Assembly (NCBI GenBank): GCA_910584265.1
Contig: CAJTZE010000021.1
Span: forward strand, 1-54,958
Direction of reading: 5' to 3'
DNA: 54,958 bases
Origin: an uncultured Dorea sp.
GTDB lineage: Bacteria; Bacillota; Clostridia; Lachnospirales; Lachnospiraceae
Part shown: in pieces, positions 19,253 through 28,396 of the stretch
Layout: each line of letters begins with the position of its first letter
Position numbering within the stretch: position 1 is the first letter of the stretch
The notes under the pieces: generated by a model
Database searches by the model: none
What the model saw: the letters and a program-made list of their open reading frames with translations, nothing else
Told to the model about the DNA's origin: nothing
Made by a program: the position numbers and the translations under genes

Positions 19253-19873
19253 ATGAATTTACAGGGAATATTGATTGTTGTATCAGGGTTTTCCGGTTCC
19301 GGAAAGGGAACTATTATGAAGGAGCTTCTTAAGAGGTATGACAACTATGCGCTCTCTGTGTCCGCGACTACCAGACAGCCCAGGGAAGGGGAAGCAGACG
19401 GACGGGAATATTTTTTCAAAACAAGGGAAGAATTTGAAAAAATGATTGCGGAAGAAGAGTTGATAGAGTATGCTAGGTACGTGAATAATTACTATGGGAC
19501 TCCCAAGGCATATGTAGAGGAACAGCTTGCCGCAGGAAAAGACGTGATTCTGGAGATTGAGCTGCAGGGCGCGTTGAAGATTAAAGAGAAGTTTCCGGAG
19601 GCGCTGCTGTTGTTTGTAACTCCGCCTTCTGCGGCAGAGCTGAAGAGAAGGCTTGTAAACCGGGGAACGGAGACGGCTGAGGTGATTGAACAGCGGATGA
19701 AGCGGGCGGAACAGGAAGCCGAGGGTATGGAGTCTTATGATTACTATGTTGTGAATGATGTACTGGATGCCTGTGTGGAGGATGTGCACAGGATCATCTG
19801 CGCAGAGCATGGAAGAAGCATGCGCAACCGGGAATTTGCAGAACAGATTAAGAGTGAATTGAAAGGAGAATGA
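19253..19873 (+). CDS. gmk: guanylate kinase
   Basis: Guanylate kinase phosphorylates GMP to GDP. The 206-residue protein has the P-loop SGFSGSGKGT, the GMP-binding SATTRQPREGE segment and the YYGTPK and LEIELQGA motifs in order, at normal length. I start it at 19253 behind AGGAG, not at the upstream ATG inside yicC. It sits 10 bases after yicC and 3 bases before rpoZ. Confidence 0.96.
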   Translation: MNLQGILIVVSGFSGSGKGTIMKELLKRYDNYALSVSATTRQPREGEADGREYFFKTREEFEKMIAEEELIEYARYVNNYYGTPKAYVEEQLAAGKDVILEIELQGALKIKEKFPEALLLFVTPPSAAELKRRLVNRGTETAEVIEQRMKRAEQEAEGMESYDYYVVNDVLDACVEDVHRIICAEHGRSMRNREFAEQIKSELKGE

Positions 19874-19876
19874 CAG

Positions 19877-20116
19877 ATGCTGCATCCATCTTATACTGAT
19901 TTAATGAAGGTTGTTAATAAGGACGTAGAGGAAGGCAATACAAAGGTAGTAAACAGCCGGTATTCTATTGTGATGGCAACCTCGAAGAGAGCAAGACAAT
20001 TGATTGACGGGGATTTTCCTATGGTTCATGCGGGGGACGGAGATAAGCCTCTGTCTACTGCAATTGCGGAGCTGAATGAAGAGAAGATTAAGATCATAGC
20101 TGAGGAAAGCGAATAA
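19877..20116 (+). CDS. rpoZ: DNA-directed RNA polymerase omega subunit
   Basis: This 79-residue omega subunit helps to fold and hold the beta-prime subunit of RNA polymerase. The conserved core NSRYSIVMATSKRARQLI is present near residues 26-43, and the C-terminus is acidic. Shine-Dalgarno AAAGGAG lies 9 bases upstream. Gene order gmk-rpoZ is conserved widely, which supports the call. Confidence 0.93.
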   Translation: MLHPSYTDLMKVVNKDVEEGNTKVVNSRYSIVMATSKRARQLIDGDFPMVHAGDGDKPLSTAIAELNEEKIKIIAEESE

Positions 20117-20131
20117 AGAAACGAAAAGAAG

Positions 20132-20163
20132 AGGCAGATGCTTGAACTGGTATCTGCCTTTTG
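20132..20163 (+). terminator. terminator after rpoZ
   Basis: AGGCAGAT (20132-20139) pairs with ATCTGCCT (20152-20159) around a 12-base loop, followed by TTTT. It may be leaky, since rimO follows with little room for a promoter. Confidence 0.6.
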
Positions 20164-20190
20164 CAGAGAGAAAACGAAGAAGGAAAAAGT

Positions 20191-21516
20191 ATGAATATTT
20201 TATTTATTTCTCTTGGGTGCGATAAAAATCTGGCTGACTCAGAGGTGATGCTGGGTATCCTCGCGGCCCGCGGGCACCGGCTGGTGGATGATGAGACAGC
20301 TGCGGATGTGATCGTGATAAATACCTGCTGTTTTATCCATGATGCCAAGGAGGAAAGCATCCAGACGATTTTGGAGATGGCTGACTATAAAACGAAGGGT
20401 TCCCTGAAAGCACTGATTGTGACAGGATGCCTTGCCCAGCGTTACCAGAAGGAGATTTTTGAAGAGATTCCGGAGGTGGATGCTGTGCTTGGAACTGCTT
20501 CTTATCACAAGATAGCAGAAGCCATTGACCGGGTATTAGAAGGAAAGGAAGGACTCTATCTGGAGGACATAGACTCTCTGCCGGAGACCGGGTGCAGACG
20601 GATGCTGACAACCGGAGGCCATTATGCGTATCTGAAGATAGCAGAGGGGTGTGACAAGCACTGTACCTACTGCATTATTCCAAAGCTTCGGGGAAATTAC
20701 CGGAGCGTTCCCATGGAACGGCTTCTTATGGAAGCCGGGGAGCTTGCGGAGGCGGGAGTCAGGGAACTGATCCTTGTCGCACAGGAGACGACGCTGTATG
20801 GGCTGGATCTGTACGGAGAGAAATCACTGCATAAGCTGCTTATGGAGCTGTGTAAAATTGACGGACTCCGATGGATCCGGATTCTTTACTGTTATCCAGA
20901 GGAGATTGATGAGAACCTAATACGCGTCATGCGGGAGGAGCCGAAGATCTGCCATTATCTGGATCTGCCGATCCAGCATGCGGATGATGAGATATTAAAG
21001 AGAATGGGAAGGAGGATCACAAAGGAGCAGCTGACAGATATCATTGACAGGCTCAGAGTGGAGATTCCCGATATTGCCCTTCGGACTACGCTGATCACGG
21101 GCTTTCCGGGAGAGACAGACGATCAGCATGAGGTGCTTTTAGAGTTTGTCAACCAGATGGAATTTGACCGGCTGGGCGTATTTACCTATTCTCAGGAGGA
21201 GGACACGCCTGCGGCATCTATGGCGGATCAGATACCGGAGGAAGTCAAGAAGCAGAGGCGGGCAGAGCTTATGGAGCTTCAGCAGGAGATTGCCTTTGAC
21301 CTTGCAGAGGATATGACAGGCAGGGAAGTAATCGTGATGATAGAAGGCAGAGTAGCGGATGAAAATGCTTATGTGGGACGAACGTATATGGATGCGCCGA
21401 ATGTAGACGGCCTGATATTTATTAATACAGAAGAAGAGCTGATGTCCGGAGATTTTGCCAGAGTGAGGGTAACAGGAGCATTAGAATATGATTTGATAGG
21501 AGAGTTGATAGAATGA
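20191..21516 (+). CDS. rimO: ribosomal protein uS12 methylthiotransferase
   Basis: RimO is a radical-SAM enzyme that adds a methylthio group to an aspartate of ribosomal protein S12. The protein has an N-terminal UPF0004 domain with its own cysteines (SLGCDKN, NTCCF, TGCLAQ), the radical-SAM CDKHCTYC cluster (C154, C158, C161), and a C-terminal TRAM domain. Length is 441 residues from the ATG at 20191, which follows GAAGGAA. It overlaps pgsA by 4 bases (ATGA). Confidence 0.94.
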   Translation: MNILFISLGCDKNLADSEVMLGILAARGHRLVDDETAADVIVINTCCFIHDAKEESIQTILEMADYKTKGSLKALIVTGCLAQRYQKEIFEEIPEVDAVLGTASYHKIAEAIDRVLEGKEGLYLEDIDSLPETGCRRMLTTGGHYAYLKIAEGCDKHCTYCIIPKLRGNYRSVPMERLLMEAGELAEAGVRELILVAQETTLYGLDLYGEKSLHKLLMELCKIDGLRWIRILYCYPEEIDENLIRVMREEPKICHYLDLPIQHADDEILKRMGRRITKEQLTDIIDRLRVEIPDIALRTTLITGFPGETDDQHEVLLEFVNQMEFDRLGVFTYSQEEDTPAASMADQIPEEVKKQRRAELMELQQEIAFDLAEDMTGREVIVMIEGRVADENAYVGRTYMDAPNVDGLIFINTEEELMSGDFARVRVTGALEYDLIGELIE

Positions 21517-22055
21517 ATTTACCAAATAAACTGACGGTACTACGGATGATTATGGTTCCATTTTTTGTTTTATTTATGTTGACCGATATCGGCGGGGATG
21601 CGAATAAGTGGATTACGCTGGTAATCTTTTGTGTGGCAAGCTTGACAGATCTGTTGGACGGAAAGATTGCAAGGGCCAGAAATCTGGTCACGAATTTCGG
21701 GAAATTTATGGACCCGCTGGCAGATAAGATGCTGGTATGCTCTGCCATGATCTGTTTTATCCCGCTGGGGAAGCTTGCGGCATGGTATGTGATCATTGTA
21801 ATTGCCAGAGAGTTTATTATCAGCGGTTTTAGGCTGGTTGCTTCCGATAATCAGGTGGTGATCGCCGCCAGCTATTGGGGGAAATTTAAGACGGTATCCC
21901 AGATGATCATGATTATCCTGCTGATCGCAGATCTTGGCGGAATATTCGATACCATTGGGATAGTGCTGATCTGGGTATCCCTGATACTGACAGTAATTTC
22001 TCTGGTGGATTATGTGGCAAAGAACATCGAAGTATTGACAAAAGGAGGCATGTAG
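21513..22055 (+). CDS. pgsA: CDP-diacylglycerol--glycerol-3-phosphate 3-phosphatidyltransferase
   Basis: PgsA makes phosphatidylglycerophosphate, the precursor of anionic membrane lipids. This 180-residue membrane protein has four to six hydrophobic segments and the CDP-alcohol phosphotransferase signature DLLDGKIAR followed by GKFMDPLADK, with all acidic metal ligands kept. The start overlaps the rimO stop. The order rimO-pgsA-cinA is common in Firmicutes. Confidence 0.94.
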   Translation: MNLPNKLTVLRMIMVPFFVLFMLTDIGGDANKWITLVIFCVASLTDLLDGKIARARNLVTNFGKFMDPLADKMLVCSAMICFIPLGKLAAWYVIIVIAREFIISGFRLVASDNQVVIAASYWGKFKTVSQMIMIILLIADLGGIFDTIGIVLIWVSLILTVISLVDYVAKNIEVLTKGGM

Positions 22056-22056
22056 G

Positions 22057-23304
22057 ATGACCGTTGAACTGATATCAGTAGGTACAGAGATTTTACTTGG
22101 CAACATTGTAAATACAAATGCGGCTTATCTGGCCGAGAAGATTGCGCTTCTTGGATTGTCCTGCTATCATCAGAGTGCAGTGGGAGATAATGAAGAGCGT
22201 CTGGAGGATGCCATCAGGCTTGCGCTTTCCAGGTCGGATATTGTGATCCTAAGCGGAGGGCTCGGGCCTACAAAGGATGATTTGACCAAGGAGGTTACGG
22301 CGAAGGTATTCGGGAAAGAACTGGTGGAGGATCCCCATTCAAAAGAAAGGATTCAGGCATATTTTGACCGGATACGGAGTAAGAATGGTATTACTGACAA
22401 TAACTGGAAGCAGGCGCTGGTTCCGGAGGGAGCAATTGTTGTGGATAACCACAATGGAACCGCGCCGGGGCTGATCTTAGAGGGTGAGGACGGAAAGAGG
22501 GCAATCCTGCTTCCGGGACCTCCCAACGAGATCAAACCGATGTTTGAGCGGGATATTGCTCCGTATCTGAACCGTCTGCAGCCGGAGGGAATCTACTCTA
22601 AGATAGTAAAGGTCTGCTCCATCGGAGAGAGCCGTGCGGAGACCATGGTGGCAGATATTATGGATGCCCAGACCAACCCGACCCTTGCGCCCTATGCAAA
22701 GACCGGGGAGGTGCATTTCCGTGTGACGGCAAAGGCGAAGGATGAGGAGACGGCAAATGCCTTGATTGAACCGATGGTAAAGGAGCTGTATAAGCGTTTT
22801 GGGGACAAGATCTATACCACAGAGGAGGATGTGGCTCTGGAGGAAGCTATAGTAGAGCTTCTGAAGGAAAAGGGAATGACGGTTACCACGGCTGAATCTT
22901 GTACAGGAGGCCTTCTTGCCGGGAGGATCATAAATGCAGCCGGAGCATCTGCTGTTTACAAGGAAGGATATATTACCTACTCGAACGGCGGGAAAGAAAA
23001 GCTTCTTGGAGTATCAAGGGATACGCTGAATACTTACGGCGCTGTCAGCGCCGAGACGGCGGCTGAGATGGCGGCAGGAGCGGCGAAGGAGGCTGGTGCA
23101 GATGCGTCTCTGTCAGTGACCGGTATTGCAGGACCCGACGGCGGAACTAAGGAGAAGCCGGTGGGACTTGTGTATGTGGGATGCTTTGTAAACGGCAAAG
23201 TCCGTACGGAGGAATTCCGGTTTACCGGAAACCGGGAAAAAAACAGAGATTATGCAGTGGTGCGGGCATTGACAGTACTCAGAGAGGAATTGATATGTTT
23301 GTAA
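22057..23304 (+). CDS. cinA: CinA family protein (competence/damage-inducible; nicotinamide-nucleotide amidase)
   Basis: The 415-residue protein has a MoCF-like N-terminal domain (ELISVGTEILLGNIVNTNAAYL and LSGGLGPTKDD) and a C-terminal CinA amidase domain (TTAESCTGGLLAGRI, then SVTGIAGPDGGT). Known members hydrolyse NMN and ADP-ribose-type nucleotides. It follows pgsA by one base after the stop. Its 3' end overlaps the next gene by 10 bases. It is full length. Confidence 0.93.
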   Translation: MTVELISVGTEILLGNIVNTNAAYLAEKIALLGLSCYHQSAVGDNEERLEDAIRLALSRSDIVILSGGLGPTKDDLTKEVTAKVFGKELVEDPHSKERIQAYFDRIRSKNGITDNNWKQALVPEGAIVVDNHNGTAPGLILEGEDGKRAILLPGPPNEIKPMFERDIAPYLNRLQPEGIYSKIVKVCSIGESRAETMVADIMDAQTNPTLAPYAKTGEVHFRVTAKAKDEETANALIEPMVKELYKRFGDKIYTTEEDVALEEAIVELLKEKGMTVTTAESCTGGLLAGRIINAAGASAVYKEGYITYSNGGKEKLLGVSRDTLNTYGAVSAETAAEMAAGAAKEAGADASLSVTGIAGPDGGTKEKPVGLVYVGCFVNGKVRTEEFRFTGNREKNRDYAVVRALTVLREELICL

Positions 23305-24722
23305 GAACAATAAGCGAAAATGAAATTCTTCCAGCTCTGCATCTGGTATGGGAGGTATATGCATCCGACGCGGCACCGCTCCAGATGCCGGAAGCAGTTT
23401 ATCGTTTTCAGGATTTTATCCGGTATGAAAATATACTGCCCCGTATCCGGCGGGGAGATATAACCCTGTTTGGTGCATGGGAAGGCCAAGAACTGTGCGG
23501 AGTGAGCGGAATTGACAGAGGAGGAGATCTTTTGCTTCTCTATGTGAGGAAAAACCGGCAGAGAAGAGGGGCGGGGCGGAAGCTGATGCAGGCGATGTAT
23601 CAGTTCTGCGGGCAGGCTCTGATGGCGCCCCGGATGACAATGCGGGTCTTTCCTTCCGGAGCCGCGGCTATGGAGCGGCTTGGGATGCGGGCGCTGGCTC
23701 CGGCGCAGACTGCAGGCCCGGAAACATTTATTCCGATGGAAATGCCGGTTATGCAGGAAGCGGTCATGCCGGAAAAGAAGAAAAAGAATACGGCTGTTAT
23801 CACGGGAGCAGTGATTTTTGTTATCACATTTCTTTTTCTGATAGCGGCAATGGTCTACCGTGAGGCGAAGGATATATTCGGGAACCCCTTTGGGTATCCC
23901 TTCGATGAATATGGCGATTATGGCGGTTATGATGACTGGTTCGGTGACGATTACTATGACAGAGAGGACGATACTCTGTCCGGAATGGATGCGATTCCTG
24001 AATATGAGGAAAAGGGACTTCCGTTTGAGATAAAGGAAGAAAGCTATCTGGACACGCCGGACGATAAGAAGACTACCTATGTGGATTTTGAGGTGTTTTA
24101 TCCACAGATAGATGGGATGGAGGATCAGAAAGTACAGGATCAGATCAATGAAGAGCTGAAAAACTGTGCCATGGAGACAGTCGACAGGATTTATGAGAAT
24201 CCTGCGCCTGAGGTTAAGGAACGAGTCTTAGGAGAGGAATATCCGGTCATTGCAGACTATGTGAAATATAAGGTGACTTATCTGACAGAGGAATATATCT
24301 GCGTTGTCTTTGAGGATTACAGCTATGAAGGCAGTGATGAAGCATACTATGTGGGGCTTCGGGCAAGGAGCATTAATCTGAAGGACGGTACGGTGTACGA
24401 GGTAAAGGACATCGTGAATCTGGATGATGATTTTGTGGAAGACTGGCTGGAGGGAATGGAAAGTGAGTCAGGTAATGGGGATATCCTGTCGGAGCTGGAT
24501 AAGGAGGAAATGAAAAAGGCCTTATCCGGTATAGATACGAAGGACGGTACTTACCTTCCGGTATTTTTCACAGATAAGGACGGAGTGGAGATTGGTTTTT
24601 CGTTCCACTACGATAAAGAGGACGAGAATGATTCGGGATACGGCTGGGTGACGGCTCCCTTTGACGAAGCGGAGATGACAGAGCATCAAACGGACAATCC
24701 GTTTTGGGATTTGGTAAAATAG
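23295..24722 (+). CDS. fusion: GNAT acetyltransferase, one membrane helix, RsiV-like extracellular domain
   Basis: The 475-residue protein has an N-terminal GNAT fold (1-140) with the acetyl-CoA loop RQRRGAGRKLM. A basic stretch (EKKKKN) follows, then a single membrane helix (ITGAVIFVITFLFLIAAMV, about 170-190), a tyrosine- and aspartate-rich linker, and a C-terminal domain resembling the DUF3298/RsiV family (VDFEVFYPQIDG, then KVTYLTEEYICVVFEDY). The membrane order would put the acetyltransferase inside and the RsiV-like domain outside. The ATG at 23295 overlaps the end of cinA. The combination is unusual; the role is not known. Confidence 0.78.
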   Translation: MFVRTISENEILPALHLVWEVYASDAAPLQMPEAVYRFQDFIRYENILPRIRRGDITLFGAWEGQELCGVSGIDRGGDLLLLYVRKNRQRRGAGRKLMQAMYQFCGQALMAPRMTMRVFPSGAAAMERLGMRALAPAQTAGPETFIPMEMPVMQEAVMPEKKKKNTAVITGAVIFVITFLFLIAAMVYREAKDIFGNPFGYPFDEYGDYGGYDDWFGDDYYDREDDTLSGMDAIPEYEEKGLPFEIKEESYLDTPDDKKTTYVDFEVFYPQIDGMEDQKVQDQINEELKNCAMETVDRIYENPAPEVKERVLGEEYPVIADYVKYKVTYLTEEYICVVFEDYSYEGSDEAYYVGLRARSINLKDGTVYEVKDIVNLDDDFVEDWLEGMESESGNGDILSELDKEEMKKALSGIDTKDGTYLPVFFTDKDGVEIGFSFHYDKEDENDSGYGWVTAPFDEAEMTEHQTDNPFWDLVK

Positions 24723-24826
24723 GTTGACGAAGAATTAAAATTGTGAGAAAATAATAAAAGACTTGGTGATTTATTTAACGCACCATACGTTTAGAAAAAT
24801 CATGTACAATTGAAAGGAGTTTTAAA

Positions 24827-25519
24827 ATGATTTATTCACATGAAGTAGAAATGATGTGTCCAGTAGCACAGGGTGCGAATCATGGACCGGCTCCGATTCC
24901 GGAAGAAGCAAAATGGGTAAAAGCGAAGGAAATCAGCGATATTTCTGGTTTCACACACGGCATTGGCTGGTGCGCACCGCAGCAGGGCGCCTGCAAGCTT
25001 ACGCTGAATGTTAAAGAGGGAATTATCCAGGAAGCTCTTGTTGAGACGCTCGGATGTTCCGGAATGACCCACTCGGCGGCTATGGCATCAGAGATCCTTC
25101 CTGGAAAGACAATCTTAGAGGCATTGAATACAGACCTTGTCTGTGATGCAATCAATACAGCTATGAGAGAGCTGTTCCTTCAGATCGTATATGGAAGAAC
25201 ACAGAGTGCATTTTCAGAAGACGGACTTGCTGTCGGCGCAGGTCTGGAAGATCTTGGAAAGGGTCTTCGTTCTCAGATCGGCACAATGTACGGCACATTA
25301 GCTAAAGGTCCTCGTTATCTTGAGATGGCAGAAGGATATGTAACAGGTATTGCACTGGATGCGAATGATGAGATCATCGGATACAAGTTCGTATCTCTTG
25401 GAAAGATGGCAGACTTCATCAAGGCCGGCGACACACCGAACGAGGCATGGGAGAAGGCGCAGGGTCAGTACGGACGTGTTGCGGATGCAGTGAAGATCAT
25501 TGACCCGCGTAAAGAGTGA
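24827..25519 (+). CDS. NifU/IscU-like scaffold homologue, partner of the GGGtGRT protein
   Basis: This 230-residue protein has a NifU N-terminal-like core (about 40-130) with WCAPQQGACKL and LGCSGMTHSAAMAS, which correspond to two cysteine positions of IscU/NifU. The third canonical scaffold cysteine region (normally HC near the domain end) is replaced by an unrelated GRTQSAFSEDG stretch; other cysteines are at MMCPVAQG and LVCDA. The C-terminal 90 residues are not part of IscU. Start ATG follows AAAGGAG. It is 42 bases upstream of the GGGtGRT gene, and both have clean, highly biased codon use suggesting strong expression. Function is unknown. Confidence 0.8.
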   Translation: MIYSHEVEMMCPVAQGANHGPAPIPEEAKWVKAKEISDISGFTHGIGWCAPQQGACKLTLNVKEGIIQEALVETLGCSGMTHSAAMASEILPGKTILEALNTDLVCDAINTAMRELFLQIVYGRTQSAFSEDGLAVGAGLEDLGKGLRSQIGTMYGTLAKGPRYLEMAEGYVTGIALDANDEIIGYKFVSLGKMADFIKAGDTPNEAWEKAQGQYGRVADAVKIIDPRKE

Positions 25520-25561
25520 TAGATGTTACATAGTCGCAATAGAAATCAGGAGGATAAATAA

Positions 25562-26572
25562 ATGGCTTTATTTGAATCATATGAAAGAAGAATTGATAAA
25601 ATCAATGAAGTGTTAGGAAGCTACGGCATCGCTTCTATCGAAGAAGCAGAGAAGATCACAAAAGATGCCGGACTGGATGTTTACAATCAGGTAAAGGGCA
25701 TTCAGCCAATCTGTTTTGAGAATGCATGCTGGGCTTATACCGTAGGAGCTGCAATTGCGATTAAGAAGGGCTGTAAGAAGGCTTCCGACGCAGCGGCAGC
25801 AATCGGCGAGGGTCTTCAGGCTTTCTGTATTCCAGGTTCTGTAGCTGATCAGCGTAAGGTAGGCCTTGGACACGGCAATCTTGGAAAGATGCTTCTGGAA
25901 GAGGATACAGACTGCTTTGCATTCCTTGCAGGACATGAATCATTTGCAGCGGCAGAGGGTGCGATCGGTATCGCTGAGAAGGCGAATAAGGTCCGCCAGA
26001 AACCTCTCCGCGTTATTCTGAACGGACTTGGCAAGGATGCAGCTAAGATTATCTCCAGAATTAATGGATTTACATATGTAGAGACAGATTACGATTACTT
26101 TACAGGAGAGCTTAAGGAAGTTCAGAGAATCGCTTACTCTGACGGCCTGCGTTCTAAGGTAAACTGCTATGGCGCTAATGATGTGCGCGAGGGCGTGGCT
26201 ATCATGTGGAAGGAGAATGTTGACGTATCTATCACAGGTAATTCTACTAACCCGACACGTTTCCAGCATCCGGTTGCAGGTACCTATAAAAAAGAGTGTC
26301 AGGAGAAGGGTAAGAAGTACTTCTCAGTAGCATCCGGCGGCGGTACAGGACGTACGCTTCATCCGGATAACATGGCTGCAGGACCGGCTTCTTACGGTAT
26401 GACAGATACATTGGGACGTATGCACTCCGATGCACAGTTTGCAGGTTCTTCTTCCGTTCCGGCTCACGTAGAGATGATGGGTCTGATCGGCGCAGGCAAC
26501 AATCCGATGGTTGGTATGACAGTTGCAGTTGCAGTTTCGATCGAGGAAGCGGCGAAGGCTGGCAAGTTCTAA
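25562..26572 (+). CDS. GGGtGRT protein (conserved, function unknown)
   Basis: This 336-residue protein contains the family-defining SGGGTGRTLHP motif near residue 260, followed by GLIGAGNNPMVG near the end. It has conserved cysteines in CFENACW near 45. I know of no established activity for the family; members occur in Clostridia, Spirochaetes and Fusobacteria, usually beside a NifU-like gene as here. ATG after AGGAGG. The gene is followed by a strong terminator, so the two genes form a self-contained transcription unit. Confidence 0.82.
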   Translation: MALFESYERRIDKINEVLGSYGIASIEEAEKITKDAGLDVYNQVKGIQPICFENACWAYTVGAAIAIKKGCKKASDAAAAIGEGLQAFCIPGSVADQRKVGLGHGNLGKMLLEEDTDCFAFLAGHESFAAAEGAIGIAEKANKVRQKPLRVILNGLGKDAAKIISRINGFTYVETDYDYFTGELKEVQRIAYSDGLRSKVNCYGANDVREGVAIMWKENVDVSITGNSTNPTRFQHPVAGTYKKECQEKGKKYFSVASGGGTGRTLHPDNMAAGPASYGMTDTLGRMHSDAQFAGSSSVPAHVEMMGLIGAGNNPMVGMTVAVAVSIEEAAKAGKF

Positions 26573-26608
26573 AGACTATTTATAATAAGAGAATGCCGGA
26601 AGGCTTGA

Positions 26609-26643
26609 AAGTACCGCAGTCATAAGGGCTGCGGTACTTTTTT
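26609..26643 (+). terminator. terminator of the NifU-like/GGGtGRT unit
   Basis: AAGTACCGCAG (26609-26619) pairs perfectly with CTGCGGTACTT (26629-26639) around a 9-base loop and is followed by a T run. Confidence 0.9.
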
Positions 26644-26681
26644 AAGCTGAAATCAATGTAAAATTTTCTTATGCTGCGGAT

Positions 26682-27119
26682 TTAGGAAAGGGGTTTTTCA
26701 GAATTATCGTACAAAAGTATATTTGCATCTGATACAGATAAACCCTTCTGTAGAGAGAAGATTAGTATAGAATCTCTGGTTCTCCTTGCATATAGGGCGC
26801 CTGCGTCTGCCAGGATAAGAGCGCGCTGGGTCTCTTCTAATGTCAGAGAAAGGGAGAGGCACAGCGCGATAACCTTGTCCCGGCCAGGTACCTTTGTTCC
26901 GTTTAGAATCTGGTATCCATAGTTCCGCTGAATCTGGGCAAGTTCCCACAGCCGTGCCGGAGTGAGTTCTTTTTCCTGCATTTTTTCAAGAAGATATGCA
27001 GGAAAAGAAATCCTTTTTTCAGATTCCTTCAGTTCATTTGAAAAATCCTGAAGGGAGGCTTCGGACTTCATGGCAGATAACAGCTCTAATAATTCGTTGG
27101 TGGTTTTTCTTGTGATCAA
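26682..27119 (-). CDS. small helix-turn-helix-like regulator divergent from a kinase
   Basis: The product is a helical protein of about 145 residues with a Cro/C1-like centre (LWELAQIQRNYGYQILNG followed by DKVIALCLSLSLTLEETQRAL), probably DNA binding. I choose the TTG at 27119 because AAAGGA lies 8 bases upstream and because the predicted transcript begins near 27147, after the ATG codons at 27182 and 27158. It is divergent from a protein-kinase gene at 27203 and may regulate it or be its target (inference). Confidence 0.6.
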   Translation of the reverse strand: MITRKTTNELLELLSAMKSEASLQDFSNELKESEKRISFPAYLLEKMQEKELTPARLWELAQIQRNYGYQILNGTKVPGRDKVIALCLSLSLTLEETQRALILADAGALYARRTRDSILIFSLQKGLSVSDANILLYDNSEKPLS

Positions 27120-27153
27120 TTTCAGAATCCTTTCTTGCTTAAGCGATAGAAGT

Positions 27154-27182
27154 ATCATATAATTTTTTGTACGGAAAAGCAA
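27154..27182 (-). promoter_or_regulatory. promoter of the small regulator
   Basis: On the minus strand TTGCTT (27182-27177) and TATGAT (27159-27154) are 17 bases apart. It lies 20 bases from the start of the divergent kinase gene and fixes the regulator start downstream at 27119. Confidence 0.65.
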
Positions 27183-27202
27183 GAGGATCTGGAGGAAGAT
27201 AG

Positions 27203-28315
27203 ATGGAGTTGTCGAAAGAATATATGCTGTCTCAATATCAAGAGCTGGGAATGCTGAATGGAAATAACAGTGTCAGACTTGTGAGGCATTCTATTACAGG
27301 GAGAATCGCTGTGAAGAAATACATGCCGGCCTCGCAGAAGCCGGTCTATGTTTTTTTGAAATTACATAGAAATGAGTTCATTCCGGAAATATACGGATAT
27401 TTTGAAAATGAATCCCAGCTGATCATAATAGAGGAATACATTGAGGGACGGAATCTGGAGGATATTATGAGTGAGCAGAGGATGCCGGTGGAAGAGGGAG
27501 TCCGTATCGTGAAGGAAGTATGTCGCGGGCTGTATCCCCTTCATACGGCGGTTCCGCCTATTATATGCAGAGACCTAAAGCCTGAGAATATTATGCTGAC
27601 GCTGCAGAAGCATGTGAAGCTGATTGACTTTGACATCGCCAGAGTAGTAAGTCCGGGAAAAAACAGAGATACAGTTATTATGGGAACAGAAGGGTTCGCG
27701 GCGCCGGAGCAGTTCGGATGCCGTCAGACGGACGGCCGTTCGGATATCTATGCGCTGGGAACCATATTGAATTATATAGTCCTGTATAAATTTCCTGTGG
27801 AGGAAATTGTGCCGGGTAAGCTGGGAGAGATTATACGGCGCTGTATTGCATTGAATCCCGATGAAAGATACCAGAGTGTAATAGAGTTGGAACGGGAGCT
27901 GGAATACCGATATCCTGTCAGGAATAGACACGCAGACATAGGGAAAAAAATACCTGCAGGAGAATTGTCTGCGAGGCGCAGGTTCCTGCCTCCCGGTTTC
28001 CGGAGCGGCAAGGTATGGAAAATGCTTCTGGCGGTAATAGGATATCTGCTGATTCTAAATATATGTCTGGGTATGGATGTCACGGAAAATGGTGTGATAA
28101 TTACCGGCATAAGGGCAGTGTCCCAGAAAGTTCTGATGCTGCTTGCCCAGCTGGCAGAAATTGCAGTAGTATTCAATTATCTGGGGTGCAGAGAAAAGAT
28201 TCCGCTCTTAAGGATGGATAACCGTCTGATCCGGATAGCAGGGTATGTGGTATTAGAACTGGTATTTATGGTAATAGCTGTGTTGGTATGGATGCTGCTG
28301 GAGCTGCTGATCTGA
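27203..28315 (+). CDS. Hanks-type serine/threonine protein kinase with C-terminal membrane helices
   Basis: This 370-residue protein has a kinase domain in residues 1-235: VKKYMP lysine, the catalytic loop ICRDLKPENIML, and a metal-binding IDFDIAR in which the usual DFG is DFD, then GTEGFAAPEQF and DIYALG. The glycine-rich loop is weak. About three hydrophobic helices follow (near 275-295, 305-325 and 340-368), so it is membrane anchored through its C-terminus, with no PASTA repeats. This differs from the cell-wall PrkC type. ATG after GGAGGAAG. Substrates are unknown. Confidence 0.85.
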   Translation: MELSKEYMLSQYQELGMLNGNNSVRLVRHSITGRIAVKKYMPASQKPVYVFLKLHRNEFIPEIYGYFENESQLIIIEEYIEGRNLEDIMSEQRMPVEEGVRIVKEVCRGLYPLHTAVPPIICRDLKPENIMLTLQKHVKLIDFDIARVVSPGKNRDTVIMGTEGFAAPEQFGCRQTDGRSDIYALGTILNYIVLYKFPVEEIVPGKLGEIIRRCIALNPDERYQSVIELERELEYRYPVRNRHADIGKKIPAGELSARRRFLPPGFRSGKVWKMLLAVIGYLLILNICLGMDVTENGVIITGIRAVSQKVLMLLAQLAEIAVVFNYLGCREKIPLLRMDNRLIRIAGYVVLELVFMVIAVLVWMLLELLI

Positions 28316-28396
28316 AGGGCAGATTTCAAGGTAGTTATGCTTTAAAGAACATGTATGCTGGCAGCATACCACAGGAATGGAATAGCGTGAGAGAAT

